Below are positions 33,489 through 42,798 of a DNA stretch of 64,000 nt, piece after piece. A model generated the notes under the pieces. The model made no database searches and had not been told where the DNA came from. It saw nothing but the letters and a program-made list of their open reading frames with translations. Source of the DNA: JAFAGX01 sp963759875 (GTDB lineage Bacteria > Acidobacteriota > Terriglobia > Terriglobales > Acidobacteriaceae). A program made the position numbers and the translations under genes. Numbering within the stretch: the stretch's first letter is position 1; each line of letters begins with the position of its first letter. Location: the NCBI GenBank assembly GCA_963759875.1, contig CAVXBB010000016.1, forward strand, positions 620,001 to 684,000, in the 5' to 3' direction.

Positions 33489-33857
33489 TTACTTCGGTGT
33501 CGACGGCATGCCCGCTACGAAGAAGCCGCCGCCGTCTTCTGCAAAATGACCGTTGAGCGTCGCCTTCTCACCGGCCAGCTTGTCGAACAATCTAGGAGCG
33601 CGTTCCAACTTGTAGATCTTGTTCTCGTACATCTTGTTGCCCACGACCAAAACATAATCTGATCCCTGTCTGATACATCGGTGTGTGCAGGAGGCATTGG
33701 TCCACCCTTTGTCGGGGTGAAGCTTACGGCATTGTCGGCAGCTCACGATTCCTGTCAATGTCACATTCTTGGCCGTAGATTGGGCCAGTAACGTTTGAAA
33801 AACAGCCGCCACCATTACAAACGCGCAGATAGCGAAGAGGACAACGTTGATCTTCAT
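33489..33857 (-). CDS. Small exported protein, unknown function
   Basis: A 122-residue protein with a signal peptide (cleavage near LLAQ, residue 26). The mature part has CRQC, then ASCTHRC, then DYVLVVGNKMYENKIYKLE and NGHFAED. It resembles a group of small acidobacterial exported proteins with a conserved Cys pattern and an OB-like beta arrangement, though I cannot name a family. Four Cys residues may form two disulfides. It lies downstream of the EF-hand gene on the same strand. Confidence 0.6.
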   Translation of the reverse strand: MKINVVLFAICAFVMVAAVFQTLLAQSTAKNVTLTGIVSCRQCRKLHPDKGWTNASCTHRCIRQGSDYVLVVGNKMYENKIYKLERAPRLFDKLAGEKATLNGHFAEDGGGFFVAGMPSTPK

Positions 33858-33917
33858 TACATTCTCTGCTCGCCTTCGTCATCCATTATCTGGGTTGGTT
33901 TCACGCCCTCGGTGCCC

Positions 33918-34214
33918 TCACTTGCCCAGAGTCTCGGAGGGTACGTGGGACAACTTCAACCACAGGAGTTCTTTAGGGTCAATCTCGCCTTTCTTGTTTT
34001 TGTCCAGGCGATCGAACTGTGCTTCCATAAATTTCATCCAGTCCGACTTGGAAATCTTGCCATTCTTGTCTGGGTCCATTAGGGCAAGCAACTCTCTAAC
34101 TTTTTCGCTGGCGATGGCACGTGTATCCGCTTGTCTTGGAACGGATGCTTTTTGTGCGAACGGGATTCCAATGCTCATCACCACAGTGACAATAACCAGA
34201 TATCTTCCTCTCAT
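33918..34214 (-). CDS. Small exported EF-hand protein
   Basis: About 98 residues starting at ATG 34214, which has a GGAG about 7 bases upstream; the frame extends to 34406 but that part overlaps the TonB receptor end and is not protein-like. A signal peptide is followed by two EF-hand calcium loops, DPDKNGKISKSDW and DKNKKGEIDPKEL. It probably binds calcium in the periplasm. The start lies 13 bases after the TonB receptor stop, so it is likely co-transcribed with it. Confidence 0.7.
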   Translation of the reverse strand: MRGRYLVIVTVVMSIGIPFAQKASVPRQADTRAIASEKVRELLALMDPDKNGKISKSDWMKFMEAQFDRLDKNKKGEIDPKELLWLKLSHVPSETLGK

Positions 34215-34227
34215 GGGAGTCTCCATC

Positions 34228-37200
34228 CTAGAAATCGAGCCGCAGAGCGAGTTGCCCGGTTCGATTGCCGGCGTTCTCTGCGGTTTGTGCCGCGTCCAGC
34301 ACGCCGAATGTCGCCGGGTTGCTGATATTGGTAGCGGGAGGAGCGTAGTTGGTGTGGTTGAGCACGTTGGTGAAGGTCGCCTCAAAGCGCAACTGCGCGC
34401 TTTCACGGATTGCCATCGACTTCGACAAACCCGCGCTCACCGCGACTGTTCCCGGTCCTTCAAGAATTCCTACGCCGGCACTTCCGATTCGCGCTGCGCC
34501 CACTGGCGTGGGAGCAAACGCGTTGATGTTGAAGTATTGACTCGGCGATCGGTGAGTGGGGATTGGATTCCCCACGATGTCGGGACGAACAATTGCACCG
34601 TCCAGCTCAGGATCGGTATTCGTCTGATCGAGCTGGGGATTGATCGTCGGCGTCAGATATGGGCCAGTTTCGAGGAGCGAAATTGTGTTTACGCTCCATC
34701 CTCCGAACATGCGGCTCAAAATACCCGACGAACTCGACCAATGCCGTCCTTCGCCGAATGGCAGGTCATATGTTCCGCTCAACAGGAATCTTTGCCGCCT
34801 AGTTCCGGCGACGTTGCCACGATCCGCGCTGATGTCGAAACGGTTTACAACCGCAAGCCCATAGGCCGTCTCTCCTCCGAAACCGACCGGTGCATCGCCC
34901 TGCGCATCACTCAGACTGTGTGCCCAGGTGTAATTCCCTGTGAAATACAACCCATGCGAAGTCTTGTGAGTGGTCTCCAGTTCCAGGCCCTGATAATTCG
35001 CGCCTCCAAGATTTTCGGTCGAGTAAATCACTCCCCAATTCTGGAAGGGTGCCCGCGGATCAACAAATGGGCTTGGAACATACGGTTGTGCACTTGGCGC
35101 GATCTGATTGAGATTCACGGTTACGTTCATCCGGTAAGAGTTCATTCCCACATAGCTCGCCCGCACTGAGGTGTTTGGTGTCAGCTCGCGCTCCACCGTC
35201 ACATTCCACTGCGCCGATTGGGAGTCTCGGTAACGAGGATCGGTGGCCTGTTCAAGAGTTCCGCCTCCTAATTGAACCAACTGACTCTGGGCGATCGTCT
35301 GTGGCAATTGGAACAGCGGAACACCGTTCGTTAGTTGGTTCTGAAAGGTGTGAACCGACGCTTGCGGATTGCTCTCGTTGTTGTTTTGCAGCTGACCAAG
35401 GCTAGTCACGGTGAAGATTCCGAAACCAGCACGCAACACAGTTTTGTTGTCTTTGAACGGCCGATACGCAACGCTGATGCGCGGATCGAGATTGCGCATG
35501 TAGACCTGCCGCAATCCGGGCGGCAGACCCTCCGCCGTGTTCAGCATTACGTTCGTGCAACGCAGCGCCTTATCCCGATTCGGCAACGTGCAGGCGTTGA
35601 ATGATTGCAAGAAAGCTGGCGCGGTGCCCAGGCCATTCGCCAAAATGCTGTTGATCAGAATGTTGTTTGTTCGTGGATCAAAATTCGCCTGGATTCCGCG
35701 TTTATCCACAAACGGCGGCAGCCACTCCCAGCGAAGTCCGGCATTAATGGTCAGCCGGCTGTTCATTTGCCATTCCTCTTGCCCGTAAACGCCTAGCTGC
35801 GGACCACCGGCATTGTCGGTTGGGCCCGTGACGGCGAAGTACGTCGTAGCCGGAAGGCCCATCAAGAAGTCCGCGAAAGCATTTCCAGTTACGTTATTGT
35901 TCCCGGTAAACATGCCCGTGAAGGTGAACAAACCGTAGTCATCCGATGGCGTCTCGATTTCTGGAACCTCAAAACGCACCCAGCGCAAGTCCATGCCGGT
36001 GCGAAATGTATGTTTGCCTCGGATGTACGTGAGGTTGTCAGTAATCTGTTTCGTGCTGGAGAGCGTCGGTCCGACGATATCTCTGCCGATGGGAGTAAAT
36101 CCGGTGCCTTGAGAGAAATTGATGGTCGGGAAACCGCCGTCGGTCGGGTGCTGTGAAACGTTCACATCCTGCAGCCCCAGCTGTGAGATCGCGGCAGCGC
36201 CTTCAATCGGAAAATTGGGCGCCAGCAGGGTCCGCGTAAATCCGAAGCGAAACTCGTTGAGCAGGTTGGTGCGAATGCTGTAGTTGTGCGAAACCAGAAA
36301 GCTTCGGTCATGTTCCTCGTCCACGTCATTCGGAAGAAGAGGATTCACGACGTTCGTGGTCAGATTCTTCCAGTTGAAGCGTGCATAAATCTGTTGTTTG
36401 GTGTTAATGATTTGATCGATCCGCCCATCGATTCCGTTGGTATCTGAAGGGATCGGTTGCAGCTTCTCGAAGTTAAAGCTGCAGTTGGCTGTGATCTGAC
36501 TCACACAATTGACATTTGGCAGCGGATAATAGTTCTTCAGCAGAGTCAGCGCTGAGGAGTTCAACCGTGAACTCGGGATCGTGTTGTTCGCAAACGGCTG
36601 GCCCGTGCTGGGATTTATCACTGTGCTATCAAGAATCCCGTTCCTTTCCTGCTGCGTGGGAACCAAATACTGCTCGGGCTGCGATGTACGTTTGCGGTTG
36701 CCCTCGTAATCGATGAAGAAAAATGTTTTGTCTTTCCCGTTGTACAGGTGCGGGATCGTCACTGGTCCGCCGAGACTTCCACCGAAGGTGTTAAAGCGCT
36801 TCGGCGCTTTCTCCGGAAAATTCAGGATTCTTGCATCGAGCACATCGTTCTGCAGATACTCGAATAAGCTTCCGTGAAGATTGTTCGTTCCGCCTTTGGT
36901 TGTAAACGTGATATCACCAACCTGCGCAAACTCCGTGCTGTTGTTGAACGAGGTAACTTTGAGTTCAGAAATTCCTTCGGACGAGGGATAAGGATTCGAT
37001 CCTGCAGAACTTGTCCAAACGTTCGCGGTCGAGATGCCGTCCACCGAGTAGCCGACCATGTTGGCCGTTGCTCCCGCCAGTGCAATATTTCCTTGGCTGT
37101 CCTGCTGCACGTTGGCCGAAGTCGATAACGACGCGAGGGGGCTGGTGGTCACCGCGCGGAAGTTCAACGGCAACTGTCCAATTTGCGCGGTGTCCTTTGA

Positions 37201-37602
37201 ATCCACAATTACCGCATTTTCTGTATTGATGGTCGCAACCGTATCCGCAACCTCTATGGTTTCTGACTGCGTCTTCAGATTCAGAGTGGCGTCAACCCGC
37301 AGTGCTTGCCGGGCGGTCAACTCGGCTGATGGGATCCTGAAATCAGCGAAGCCCTGTGCCTTTACCGAAACCTCATACCGGCTGGGTTTCAGGTTCACAA
37401 ACTCGAACGATCCGTTCTCGTCCGAAATCGTGGAATGGGTGCTGTTGTCTTGCAGGTCTCGAATCTGCACCGACGCGCCGGACACCACTGCCTGCGTCTT
37501 ATCGTGCACAACGCCTACAATGCTCCCAAACGTTGACTGCCCCATGGCTGTGCTAATCGTCAATAGCACCGAAACTGCGATCCCTGCGATCTTGCCAGAC
37601 AT
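34228..37602 (-). CDS. TonB-dependent receptor, Oar-like, with carboxypeptidase-regulatory domain
   Basis: An 1124-residue outer-membrane protein: signal peptide 1-21, a CarboxypepD_reg-like beta domain at about 25-105 (SIVGVVHDKTQAVVSGASVQIRD), a plug at about 120-250, and a large beta-barrel ending in ALRLDF, with terminal Phe as usual for outer-membrane barrels. Such receptors are abundant in Acidobacteriota and import or sense unknown polymers. It lies downstream of the KdpE/KdpD-like pair on the same strand, with a repeated motif at 37688-37715 in its upstream region. Confidence 0.9.
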   Translation of the reverse strand: MSGKIAGIAVSVLLTISTAMGQSTFGSIVGVVHDKTQAVVSGASVQIRDLQDNSTHSTISDENGSFEFVNLKPSRYEVSVKAQGFADFRIPSAELTARQALRVDATLNLKTQSETIEVADTVATINTENAVIVDSKDTAQIGQLPLNFRAVTTSPLASLSTSANVQQDSQGNIALAGATANMVGYSVDGISTANVWTSSAGSNPYPSSEGISELKVTSFNNSTEFAQVGDITFTTKGGTNNLHGSLFEYLQNDVLDARILNFPEKAPKRFNTFGGSLGGPVTIPHLYNGKDKTFFFIDYEGNRKRTSQPEQYLVPTQQERNGILDSTVINPSTGQPFANNTIPSSRLNSSALTLLKNYYPLPNVNCVSQITANCSFNFEKLQPIPSDTNGIDGRIDQIINTKQQIYARFNWKNLTTNVVNPLLPNDVDEEHDRSFLVSHNYSIRTNLLNEFRFGFTRTLLAPNFPIEGAAAISQLGLQDVNVSQHPTDGGFPTINFSQGTGFTPIGRDIVGPTLSSTKQITDNLTYIRGKHTFRTGMDLRWVRFEVPEIETPSDDYGLFTFTGMFTGNNNVTGNAFADFLMGLPATTYFAVTGPTDNAGGPQLGVYGQEEWQMNSRLTINAGLRWEWLPPFVDKRGIQANFDPRTNNILINSILANGLGTAPAFLQSFNACTLPNRDKALRCTNVMLNTAEGLPPGLRQVYMRNLDPRISVAYRPFKDNKTVLRAGFGIFTVTSLGQLQNNNESNPQASVHTFQNQLTNGVPLFQLPQTIAQSQLVQLGGGTLEQATDPRYRDSQSAQWNVTVERELTPNTSVRASYVGMNSYRMNVTVNLNQIAPSAQPYVPSPFVDPRAPFQNWGVIYSTENLGGANYQGLELETTHKTSHGLYFTGNYTWAHSLSDAQGDAPVGFGGETAYGLAVVNRFDISADRGNVAGTRRQRFLLSGTYDLPFGEGRHWSSSSGILSRMFGGWSVNTISLLETGPYLTPTINPQLDQTNTDPELDGAIVRPDIVGNPIPTHRSPSQYFNINAFAPTPVGAARIGSAGVGILEGPGTVAVSAGLSKSMAIRESAQLRFEATFTNVLNHTNYAPPATNISNPATFGVLDAAQTAENAGNRTGQLALRLDF

Positions 37603-37687
37603 CTTTCTTCCTCCAACGGACGCACTGCATCTTCAGTCCCGAGCGTCTCGTGTGAATGGAATCTATTCGGAATTACGTGAGGAACGC

Positions 37688-37715
37688 ATGAAAGGTCCAT
37701 AAATTCGGCATAAGG
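37688..37715 (-). promoter_or_regulatory. Putative response-regulator site, copy 1
   Basis: On the + strand it reads as ATGAAA, four bases, CATAAA, five bases, CATAAG. The three half-sites are about 10-11 bases apart, as in sites bound by OmpR/KdpE-type dimers. It lies about 90 bases upstream of the TonB receptor start. A near-identical block occurs at 40076-40104, upstream of the sensor kinase gene. Confidence 0.45.
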
Positions 37716-37794
37716 ATTTCGTGGGGTTTTTACAGCGATGGGAACGGCTTTTGATTAAGAAGCCCCAGCACAGGCGTTACTAAATCAAACTCGC

Positions 37795-38505
37795 TCAATC
37801 CATGCGGTCGGCGTCTCTAAAGCGATAGCCGATGTGGGACTCCGTCAGCAGGTACTCAGGATGAGAAGGATCATCTTCTAGTTTCCTTCGCAGTTGGCGT
37901 ATGTATGTGCGGAGATATTCCAATTCGTTGGAATATTCACTGCCCCACACCGAGTTGAGCAAACGTGTATGGGTAAGGGGCTTGCCTGCCGATAACATCA
38001 GGCAGTGCAGAAGGTCAAATTCCTTGGGAGTGAGACGGATGATTTCATTCGATTTCCGAACCACGCGACGTTCCAAGTCGAGCTCGATATCGCCAATCTT
38101 GATTACTGCTTCGCTATTCGTCTGTGTCGCCCGGGACCGTCGAACTGCGGCACGGACTCGAGCCATCAACTCGCCGACGTGAAACGGTTTCGTAATGTAG
38201 TCATCGGCTCCAGCATCCAATGCCTCAATCTTGACCTCGGGGTCGTCGCGGACGGTAACCATTAAGATCGGAAGATGAGGCGAAAGCCTTCGCATGGCAC
38301 TGCATGCTTCGATACCGCCCAGACCCGGAATATTAATGTCGAGGAGAACTGCGTCGTAGCGCTCCGTACGAACGAATGAGATCGCCTCTTCACCACCGGA
38401 GGCTTCCTCGATGTCAAAACCCTGGGTGCTCAAAGTTGCGTGAAGTGCCTTGCGAATCGATGGTTCGTCATCCACAACCAGAACTCTAGTCGGCAAGGGA
38501 GACAT
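37795..38505 (-). CDS. OmpR/KdpE-family response regulator
   Basis: A 236-residue regulator. The receiver domain (1-120) has the acidic pair Asp12/Asp13 in VVDDEPS and the phosphoacceptor Asp56 in DAVLLDINIPG. A winged-helix domain of OmpR type fills 135-230 (LTPKEFDLLHCLMLSAGKPLTHTRLLNSVWG). The C-terminal sequence is closest in style to KdpE. The gene overlaps the sensor kinase by 20 bases and is translated after it. A likely target site lies upstream of the TonB receptor and of the kinase. Confidence 0.9.
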   Translation of the reverse strand: MSPLPTRVLVVDDEPSIRKALHATLSTQGFDIEEASGGEEAISFVRTERYDAVLLDINIPGLGGIEACSAMRRLSPHLPILMVTVRDDPEVKIEALDAGADDYITKPFHVGELMARVRAAVRRSRATQTNSEAVIKIGDIELDLERRVVRKSNEIIRLTPKEFDLLHCLMLSAGKPLTHTRLLNSVWGSEYSNELEYLRTYIRQLRRKLEDDPSHPEYLLTESHIGYRFRDADRMD

Positions 38506-39964
38506 ATTTCGTCCTCGTCAGAACGGGAAGACCCAGGAAAAACGTCGTGCCTGTCTGCAAGTCACTGCTCACCGAGAGGCTCCCCCGATGTGCTTCCGCG
38601 GTTCTCTTGGCGATGGAAAGACCTATCCCGCTACCGGAAGCCCGACGTTTCGTAGCTGGGCTGCGATAAAAGCGCTCAAAAATCCGCTCCCGTTCCGCAA
38701 AATCGATTGTGGGACCATCGTTATGGACAGAGATCACGACCCGGTTGTCGCGCTGGTTGGCGGAGATAATAATCGGAGAGTCGCCGTTGGAATACTTCGC
38801 AGCATTAACAATGAGTTCCGTGACTGTGATGGCCAGCAGCTGCCGGTCGGCAGAGATGACGAGATCGTCGCTTTCCATGTACTCCTGAACCGGATGCCCG
38901 CAAAGTTGCTGTGAACAGTCATCGACAACCTCGCGGACGAACGGCCCAACGGCCACTTCCTGGAGACGTAGCTGAATGTCTGCGGAATCCAGTTTGGCCA
39001 TGCGAAGAAGGTGCGTCGTCAATGCATTGAGCCTAGTTGCATGTTCATCGATTAGGCCGACGAGTTCCGCTTCTGCCGGACTCAAGGAGTTCATTTCGAG
39101 AAGCCCCGACGCCGATGTCAGGATGACCGTGAGTGGAGTTTTGAAATCGTGCGCCAGACCGTCTAAGACGGTTGTGCGGAGTTGCTCTGCTTGACGTGCT
39201 GCCTCCGCACGGCTTTCTTTCTCGAACGAACGCACTCGTTCGAAAGCAGCAGAAACTAGGGAAGCGATTGCATCCGCCATGCGCGGATTCAGATCGATTC
39301 CGCGCATGACAATTGCACCTATCGGGTTAGAGCCTGACCGCATTACGCGTTGCCAGTCATGCGACTGTGCGTCGTCGGAGTCTTTGTTGAGGAGGTAAGT
39401 ATTTCGGGCGAGCTGTTCATCTTCCTTTGTGCAAGTTCCTGCTGCGAAGAAGGCGGCCAGAGTTGCATCAAAAATGGTAACGGCATCAACACCAATATTG
39501 TTCTTGATCAGGGAAGCAATCTGCTGCCCTGCGGGCTCCTGCCGATTGAGCACGAGTACGCTCCGACTCAGCTGATAGAGTTTTTCGGCATTGTGTTGAT
39601 GTAGCAGCGATTGATTCATCTGATCTTGTACTTGATCAGAGAGATGGCTGACGATCAATGCGGTTACGGCGAATACTGTCAAAGCCACCCAGTTCTGAGG
39701 ATCCGCGACGTGAAAGCTCAGAAGTGGTGGAGCAAACAAGTAATCCAGGCACGCGACAGCCATTATGGATGGACCGATGGCGGCCCAAAACCCAAATCGC
39801 AGGGCCGTCAACACAACAGCTAACAGTTCGATGAAGCCCGCGGTTGAAAGATTAACGTGCAGTTTGAAGCCACACAAACCAAGCAGCACAGCCACAGCAG
39901 ATCCTGCCAGAGCGCCAATGGCAGTTCGAGCTCCGTGCGTTCCGCTCAAGTCCATGACGACCAA
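38486..39964 (-). CDS. KdpD-like sensor histidine kinase lacking the KdpD N-domain
   Basis: A 492-residue kinase. Four membrane segments (about 15-110) form a DUF4118-type KdpD membrane domain, followed by a GAF-like region (about 135-250) and HisKA with His272 in GLAHDFKTPLTV, then an HATPase domain (N box ELIVNAAKYS; GSGIGLSIAKRTAEAHRG). Full KdpD proteins are near 900 residues with an N-terminal UspA-like domain; that part is missing here, as in many KdpD C-terminal-type kinases. It pairs with the overlapping response regulator. Potassium or turgor sensing is a guess from similarity and the nearby kdpA. Confidence 0.85.
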   Translation of the reverse strand: MVVMDLSGTHGARTAIGALAGSAVAVLLGLCGFKLHVNLSTAGFIELLAVVLTALRFGFWAAIGPSIMAVACLDYLFAPPLLSFHVADPQNWVALTVFAVTALIVSHLSDQVQDQMNQSLLHQHNAEKLYQLSRSVLVLNRQEPAGQQIASLIKNNIGVDAVTIFDATLAAFFAAGTCTKEDEQLARNTYLLNKDSDDAQSHDWQRVMRSGSNPIGAIVMRGIDLNPRMADAIASLVSAAFERVRSFEKESRAEAARQAEQLRTTVLDGLAHDFKTPLTVILTSASGLLEMNSLSPAEAELVGLIDEHATRLNALTTHLLRMAKLDSADIQLRLQEVAVGPFVREVVDDCSQQLCGHPVQEYMESDDLVISADRQLLAITVTELIVNAAKYSNGDSPIIISANQRDNRVVISVHNDGPTIDFAERERIFERFYRSPATKRRASGSGIGLSIAKRTAEAHRGSLSVSSDLQTGTTFFLGLPVLTRTKYVSLAD

Positions 39965-39991
39965 ATGTACCCGCGACTCAGGAATTACTGC

Positions 39992-40052
39992 CTCCGGTGT
40001 TAGCGAACATTGGCAGCGCCAAGTCAGCTTCTCCGGTGTTGGAGATCATTGG
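39992..40052 (+). repeat. Imperfect 22-base direct repeat
   Basis: Two 22-base units, 39992-40013 and 40031-40052, both begin ctccggtgtt and end cattgg, with three mismatches between. They lie between the kinase gene and the island boundary. Confidence 0.4.
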
Positions 40053-40075
40053 AACGCAAACGGCATAAATTTTGA

Positions 40076-40104
40076 ATGAAAGGTTCATAAATTCTTCGTA
40101 AAGG
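40076..40104 (-). promoter_or_regulatory. Putative response-regulator site, copy 2
   Basis: Half-sites ATGAAA, CATAAA and CGTAAA with the same spacing as the copy at 37688. It is about 110 bases upstream of the sensor kinase start on the minus strand, consistent with autoregulation by the adjacent response regulator. Confidence 0.45.
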
Positions 40105-40379
40105 TTTCCAAGGGTCGGGAGCACGCGGGCGGCAAGTACCAGAAGGCGGCAGGAAAAGCTGGTATCGGCAGAATTGGTACTCACAGTTTGCGTCACACCT
40201 ACAGGTCCTGGCTCGATTCAGTGGGTACTCGCGTAGGCGTACAGCGGCGGCTCATGCGCCATGCCGACATCCGCACCACTATGAACATCTATGGTGATGT
40301 CGTGACGGATGATATGCGCATGGCACGAGAAAGTCGTCAGGTTAGCGATGCCGAAAGGCTTCAACTGATTTCGCGATGA
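40080..40379 (+). pseudogene. Tyrosine recombinase (phage integrase) C-terminal remnant
   Basis: The open frame from 40080 to the stop at 40379 reads as the last ~90 residues of a tyrosine integrase: GGKYQKAAGKAGIGRIGTHS, then the catalytic HSLRHTYRSW box, then RRLMRHADIRTTMNIYGDV with the final His and nucleophile Tyr. No start or N-terminal half is present, so it is truncated. It ends 28 bases before a tRNA fragment, the usual attachment target. Confidence 0.75.
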
Positions 40380-40407
40380 TTTCAGGTTCGCTAACTTGCT
40401 GAAAAGT

Positions 40408-40452
40408 TGGTGAGCGCGGAAGGAATCGAACCTTCAACCTACTGATTAAGAG
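40408..40452 (-). tRNA. 3' fragment of tRNA-Lys(CTT), likely attachment site
   Basis: Read on the minus strand this is anticodon loop CTCTTAA, the 3' anticodon arm, a T arm (GAAGG TTCGATT CCTTC), the acceptor strand CGCGCTC, A and CCA. The 5' side (acceptor, D arm and 5' anticodon stem) is absent: upstream bases do not pair. It is thus a 45-base attachment-site copy left by integration, not a working tRNA gene. Confidence 0.7.
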
Positions 40453-40797
40453 TTAACGCACACTCATCAGCACAGTAGGTGCGATCACACTGCCGAATCA
40501 ATCACTTACCCACAACCTAGCCCACACCGAAGCACTCATTATAAAGTATCGAAAAAACCCGTATTGGCGCATACCGGCTCGAAGCGTACGGCACATTTTG
40601 CGGCACACCTTGTAAGACTCTGACGGCCTCGTTGGACAACTGATTCCAGTTATAGCAGCGCTATACACCAAGAATGCCACCTCTGCGGGAGAGCGCTTCG
40701 CGTGTGGCGTGGGTGCCCGCTGATCACTGCTAGCGGAGCCTCCCGAGCTGCAGCACCAGAAGATTAAGGTCTCACCTTCTCAGGTGCTCCCCGAAAC
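40453..40797. other. Non-coding gap beside the attachment site
   Basis: About 345 bases between the tRNA fragment and the broken yihY gene. Short open frames exist on both strands but none looks like protein. It is probably what remains of the integrated element. Confidence 0.3.
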
Positions 40798-41617
40798 TCA
40801 ATCGGACTGTGCAGCACTTTCTGCATTCCAGGCTGCACCCAGAAAGACGATCATCACAGAGAATTCCATCCACACCATCAAGCCGATCGCCGCAGCCACA
40901 CCGCTGTAGACAAGTCCGTACCGCATATTTCGGACGTAGAGTCCAAGCAGCAAATTGATGCCCCACCACAGAATCGTCGCCGCTGCCGCTCCGGGAAGGA
41001 CGGAACTCCAAGTCGTTGCGGCCGGTCGCGCAACGCGATAAATCAAGGCCAGGACGATCATCGCCACGATCATTGCCAAGACCGGAAAACATAATGTTCC
41101 AGAAGTCGCGAACCAGTGGAGACTTGCCAAATCCGCGAATCATCCACTGGCGCACTGGCCCGCCAAAGACACTCAGCGCGACGGCGACGAGCCATGCCAC
41201 TACCGACACGGCGAACAAGATCAAACCACGAAGCTGCCGGCCGAGAAACGAATGTCTCTCGTGATCACCATAAATCAATTGGATGCTGCCATGATGAGCT
41301 TCATCACCTGCGAGCCAACGAGCAGCGTCCCGACCCAGCCGAGAAATACCCACTGCCATGCGTTCACTTCCCGTTGCAACAGTAATTCGGATACGAGCTG
41401 CCAGCTGCCCCGGGGGAAGAATCTCCGAAAGCCGCATCGCAAGTTCCTGACCGCTCTTCCCGCGCAGAGAACTGCTCACCAGGCCAAGCGCAACCAGCGG
41501 GGTCGGGAAAAACGCCAGGAACATATTGAATGCCACGGCTTGCGAAACCATGCCGCATTGTGGAATGACTCTTGCGCACGTGCGGAACAGTTTCTTCGCA
41601 AGCGAGCTTGGTGCCAT
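40798..41617 (-). pseudogene. YihY/UPF0761-like membrane protein, multiply frameshifted
   Basis: Pieces of one YihY-family protein occur in different minus-strand frames: an N-terminal piece from 41617 (SQAVAFNMFLAFFPTPLVALG), a middle piece in another frame (WQWVFLGWVGTLLVGSQVMKLIM, about 41360-41290), then LIYGDHERHSFLGRQLRGLILF back in the first frame, and a C-terminal piece from about 41075 to 40798 (PVLAMIVAMIVLALIYRVARP). At least three frame changes are needed, so this is a decayed gene and not a single sequencing error. Intact members are integral membrane proteins of unclear function. Confidence 0.7.
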
Positions 41618-41794
41618 TGCCCGCGATTATACGAGGCACCGTGACCAAGGAGTTTTGCCATATCATTTGGAAGCTGGGCCAAGCGAGACATCAGTTCAAG
41701 TCGTTCAGCCCGGATGGCCTGAAGTTCGCTCATCACCCTTCACTACCGCATGCGCTCCACCAAGCTCGAGCGCTTCCTCGGGATAAAGCGTAGC

Positions 41795-42161
41795 GTTGGA
41801 CTTCCAGTTCGTGTAGGCTGCGGTCGTGTCGGGGTGTTTCCACGATGATCTCGTGGGCGCCCACACCGTTCATCAGATCGTGGAACCCTTCAGCGCGTCG
41901 TCCCAATTCCCCTTCGATCCGCAATAGTGGATTGGAATTGGAGACTACCCGCACAGACTACCCGGGCCCGTTGGGGGACGAGCCTGGATTCCGGATGGCG
42001 AAGACTTCCGGCGGGGTAGCAGCCTCGTTGGTTTCGCAGAATGGGCAGAACTTCGTTTCCCGCACGAACCTTGGGAACTGAAAATCCGAGGGCCGTACCG
42101 TGTTGGTCTCGGCCACGATTACCCAGCTGCCAGTAAGAATATCTTTGCGCATTTGAGACAT
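41795..42161 (-). pseudogene. galT (galactose-1-phosphate uridylyltransferase) N-terminal remnant
   Basis: The minus-strand frame from 42161 reads MRKDILTGSWVIVAE, RPSDF and FCPFCETNEAATPPEVFAIRN, the GalT N-terminus with its CxxC zinc motif. Similarity continues in another frame from 41954 (RIEGELGRRAEGFHDLMNGVGAHEIIVETPRHDRSL) and is lost near 41795. A frameshift and a 3' truncation remove the active-site HPH region, so no working enzyme is made. Confidence 0.65.
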
Positions 42162-42393
42162 TGGGGCCTCACGATGCTGAGCTCGCTCGCAAGGGAGCGT
42201 GCGCGTAAATAGGAAAATTGTTGTACTTGTGCTTGATGGACGCCCCTCGCCGTTCTCTGGGGATCACCGTGGAAAAGAATCACAGTGTTGCAAGAAATTC
42301 CTTCCACGGGGTCCTGATCACGGTCTCCGTTGTCGAGTGCCCGGAAGCGCCGATGATCATTGCTGTCTTCTCGATCTGCTGTAGATCATCTGC

Positions 42394-42798
42394 CTATTTT
42401 GCAAAGTGCTGCCGGACTTTCGCCGCAATTTGACGATCCGTCATCTTGTCAACTGTTTCAATGCTGACGATGCGCCCACCAAGTTTGTCTCCCTCGAGAC
42501 GTTTCTTCAGCTCGCCCTTGGCCTCACCAGGCCCAAATATCAGAATAGATTCTGCACCACGAATACTCGCAATCACCGCATCGTAGTAAATGTTGAGATG
42601 TCCCGTGAACTTTCGTTCGCGGCTATCATCTGCCGGTACTTGCTGTGATTCATAGGGAGTCGTAGAGCGTGCACCACCAGAACGTCCGAGCTGTTTGTCA
42701 ACCTTTGATATGATCAGCCTTGTTGCTTCCCCTTGGTCCGTAACAGCCAGGATCACAGCTTCCCTATGGTTAATCCACAAACCCACCTTTGTGCTCAT
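42394..42798 (-). CDS. eRF1/baeRF-like small protein, function unknown
   Basis: A 134-residue soluble protein: TKVGLWINHREAVILAVTD at the start, YYDAVIASIRGAESILIFGPGEAKGELKKRLE in the middle, and ETVDKMTDRQIAAKVRQHF at the end. The central block resembles the eRF1 domain 3-type fold of the bacterial baeRF and host-attachment families, and similar stand-alone proteins are often next to stress genes. This is an inference from pattern only. A good ribosome binding site (AAAGGAG) precedes the start. Confidence 0.6.
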   Translation of the reverse strand: MSTKVGLWINHREAVILAVTDQGEATRLIISKVDKQLGRSGGARSTTPYESQQVPADDSRERKFTGHLNIYYDAVIASIRGAESILIFGPGEAKGELKKRLEGDKLGGRIVSIETVDKMTDRQIAAKVRQHFAK

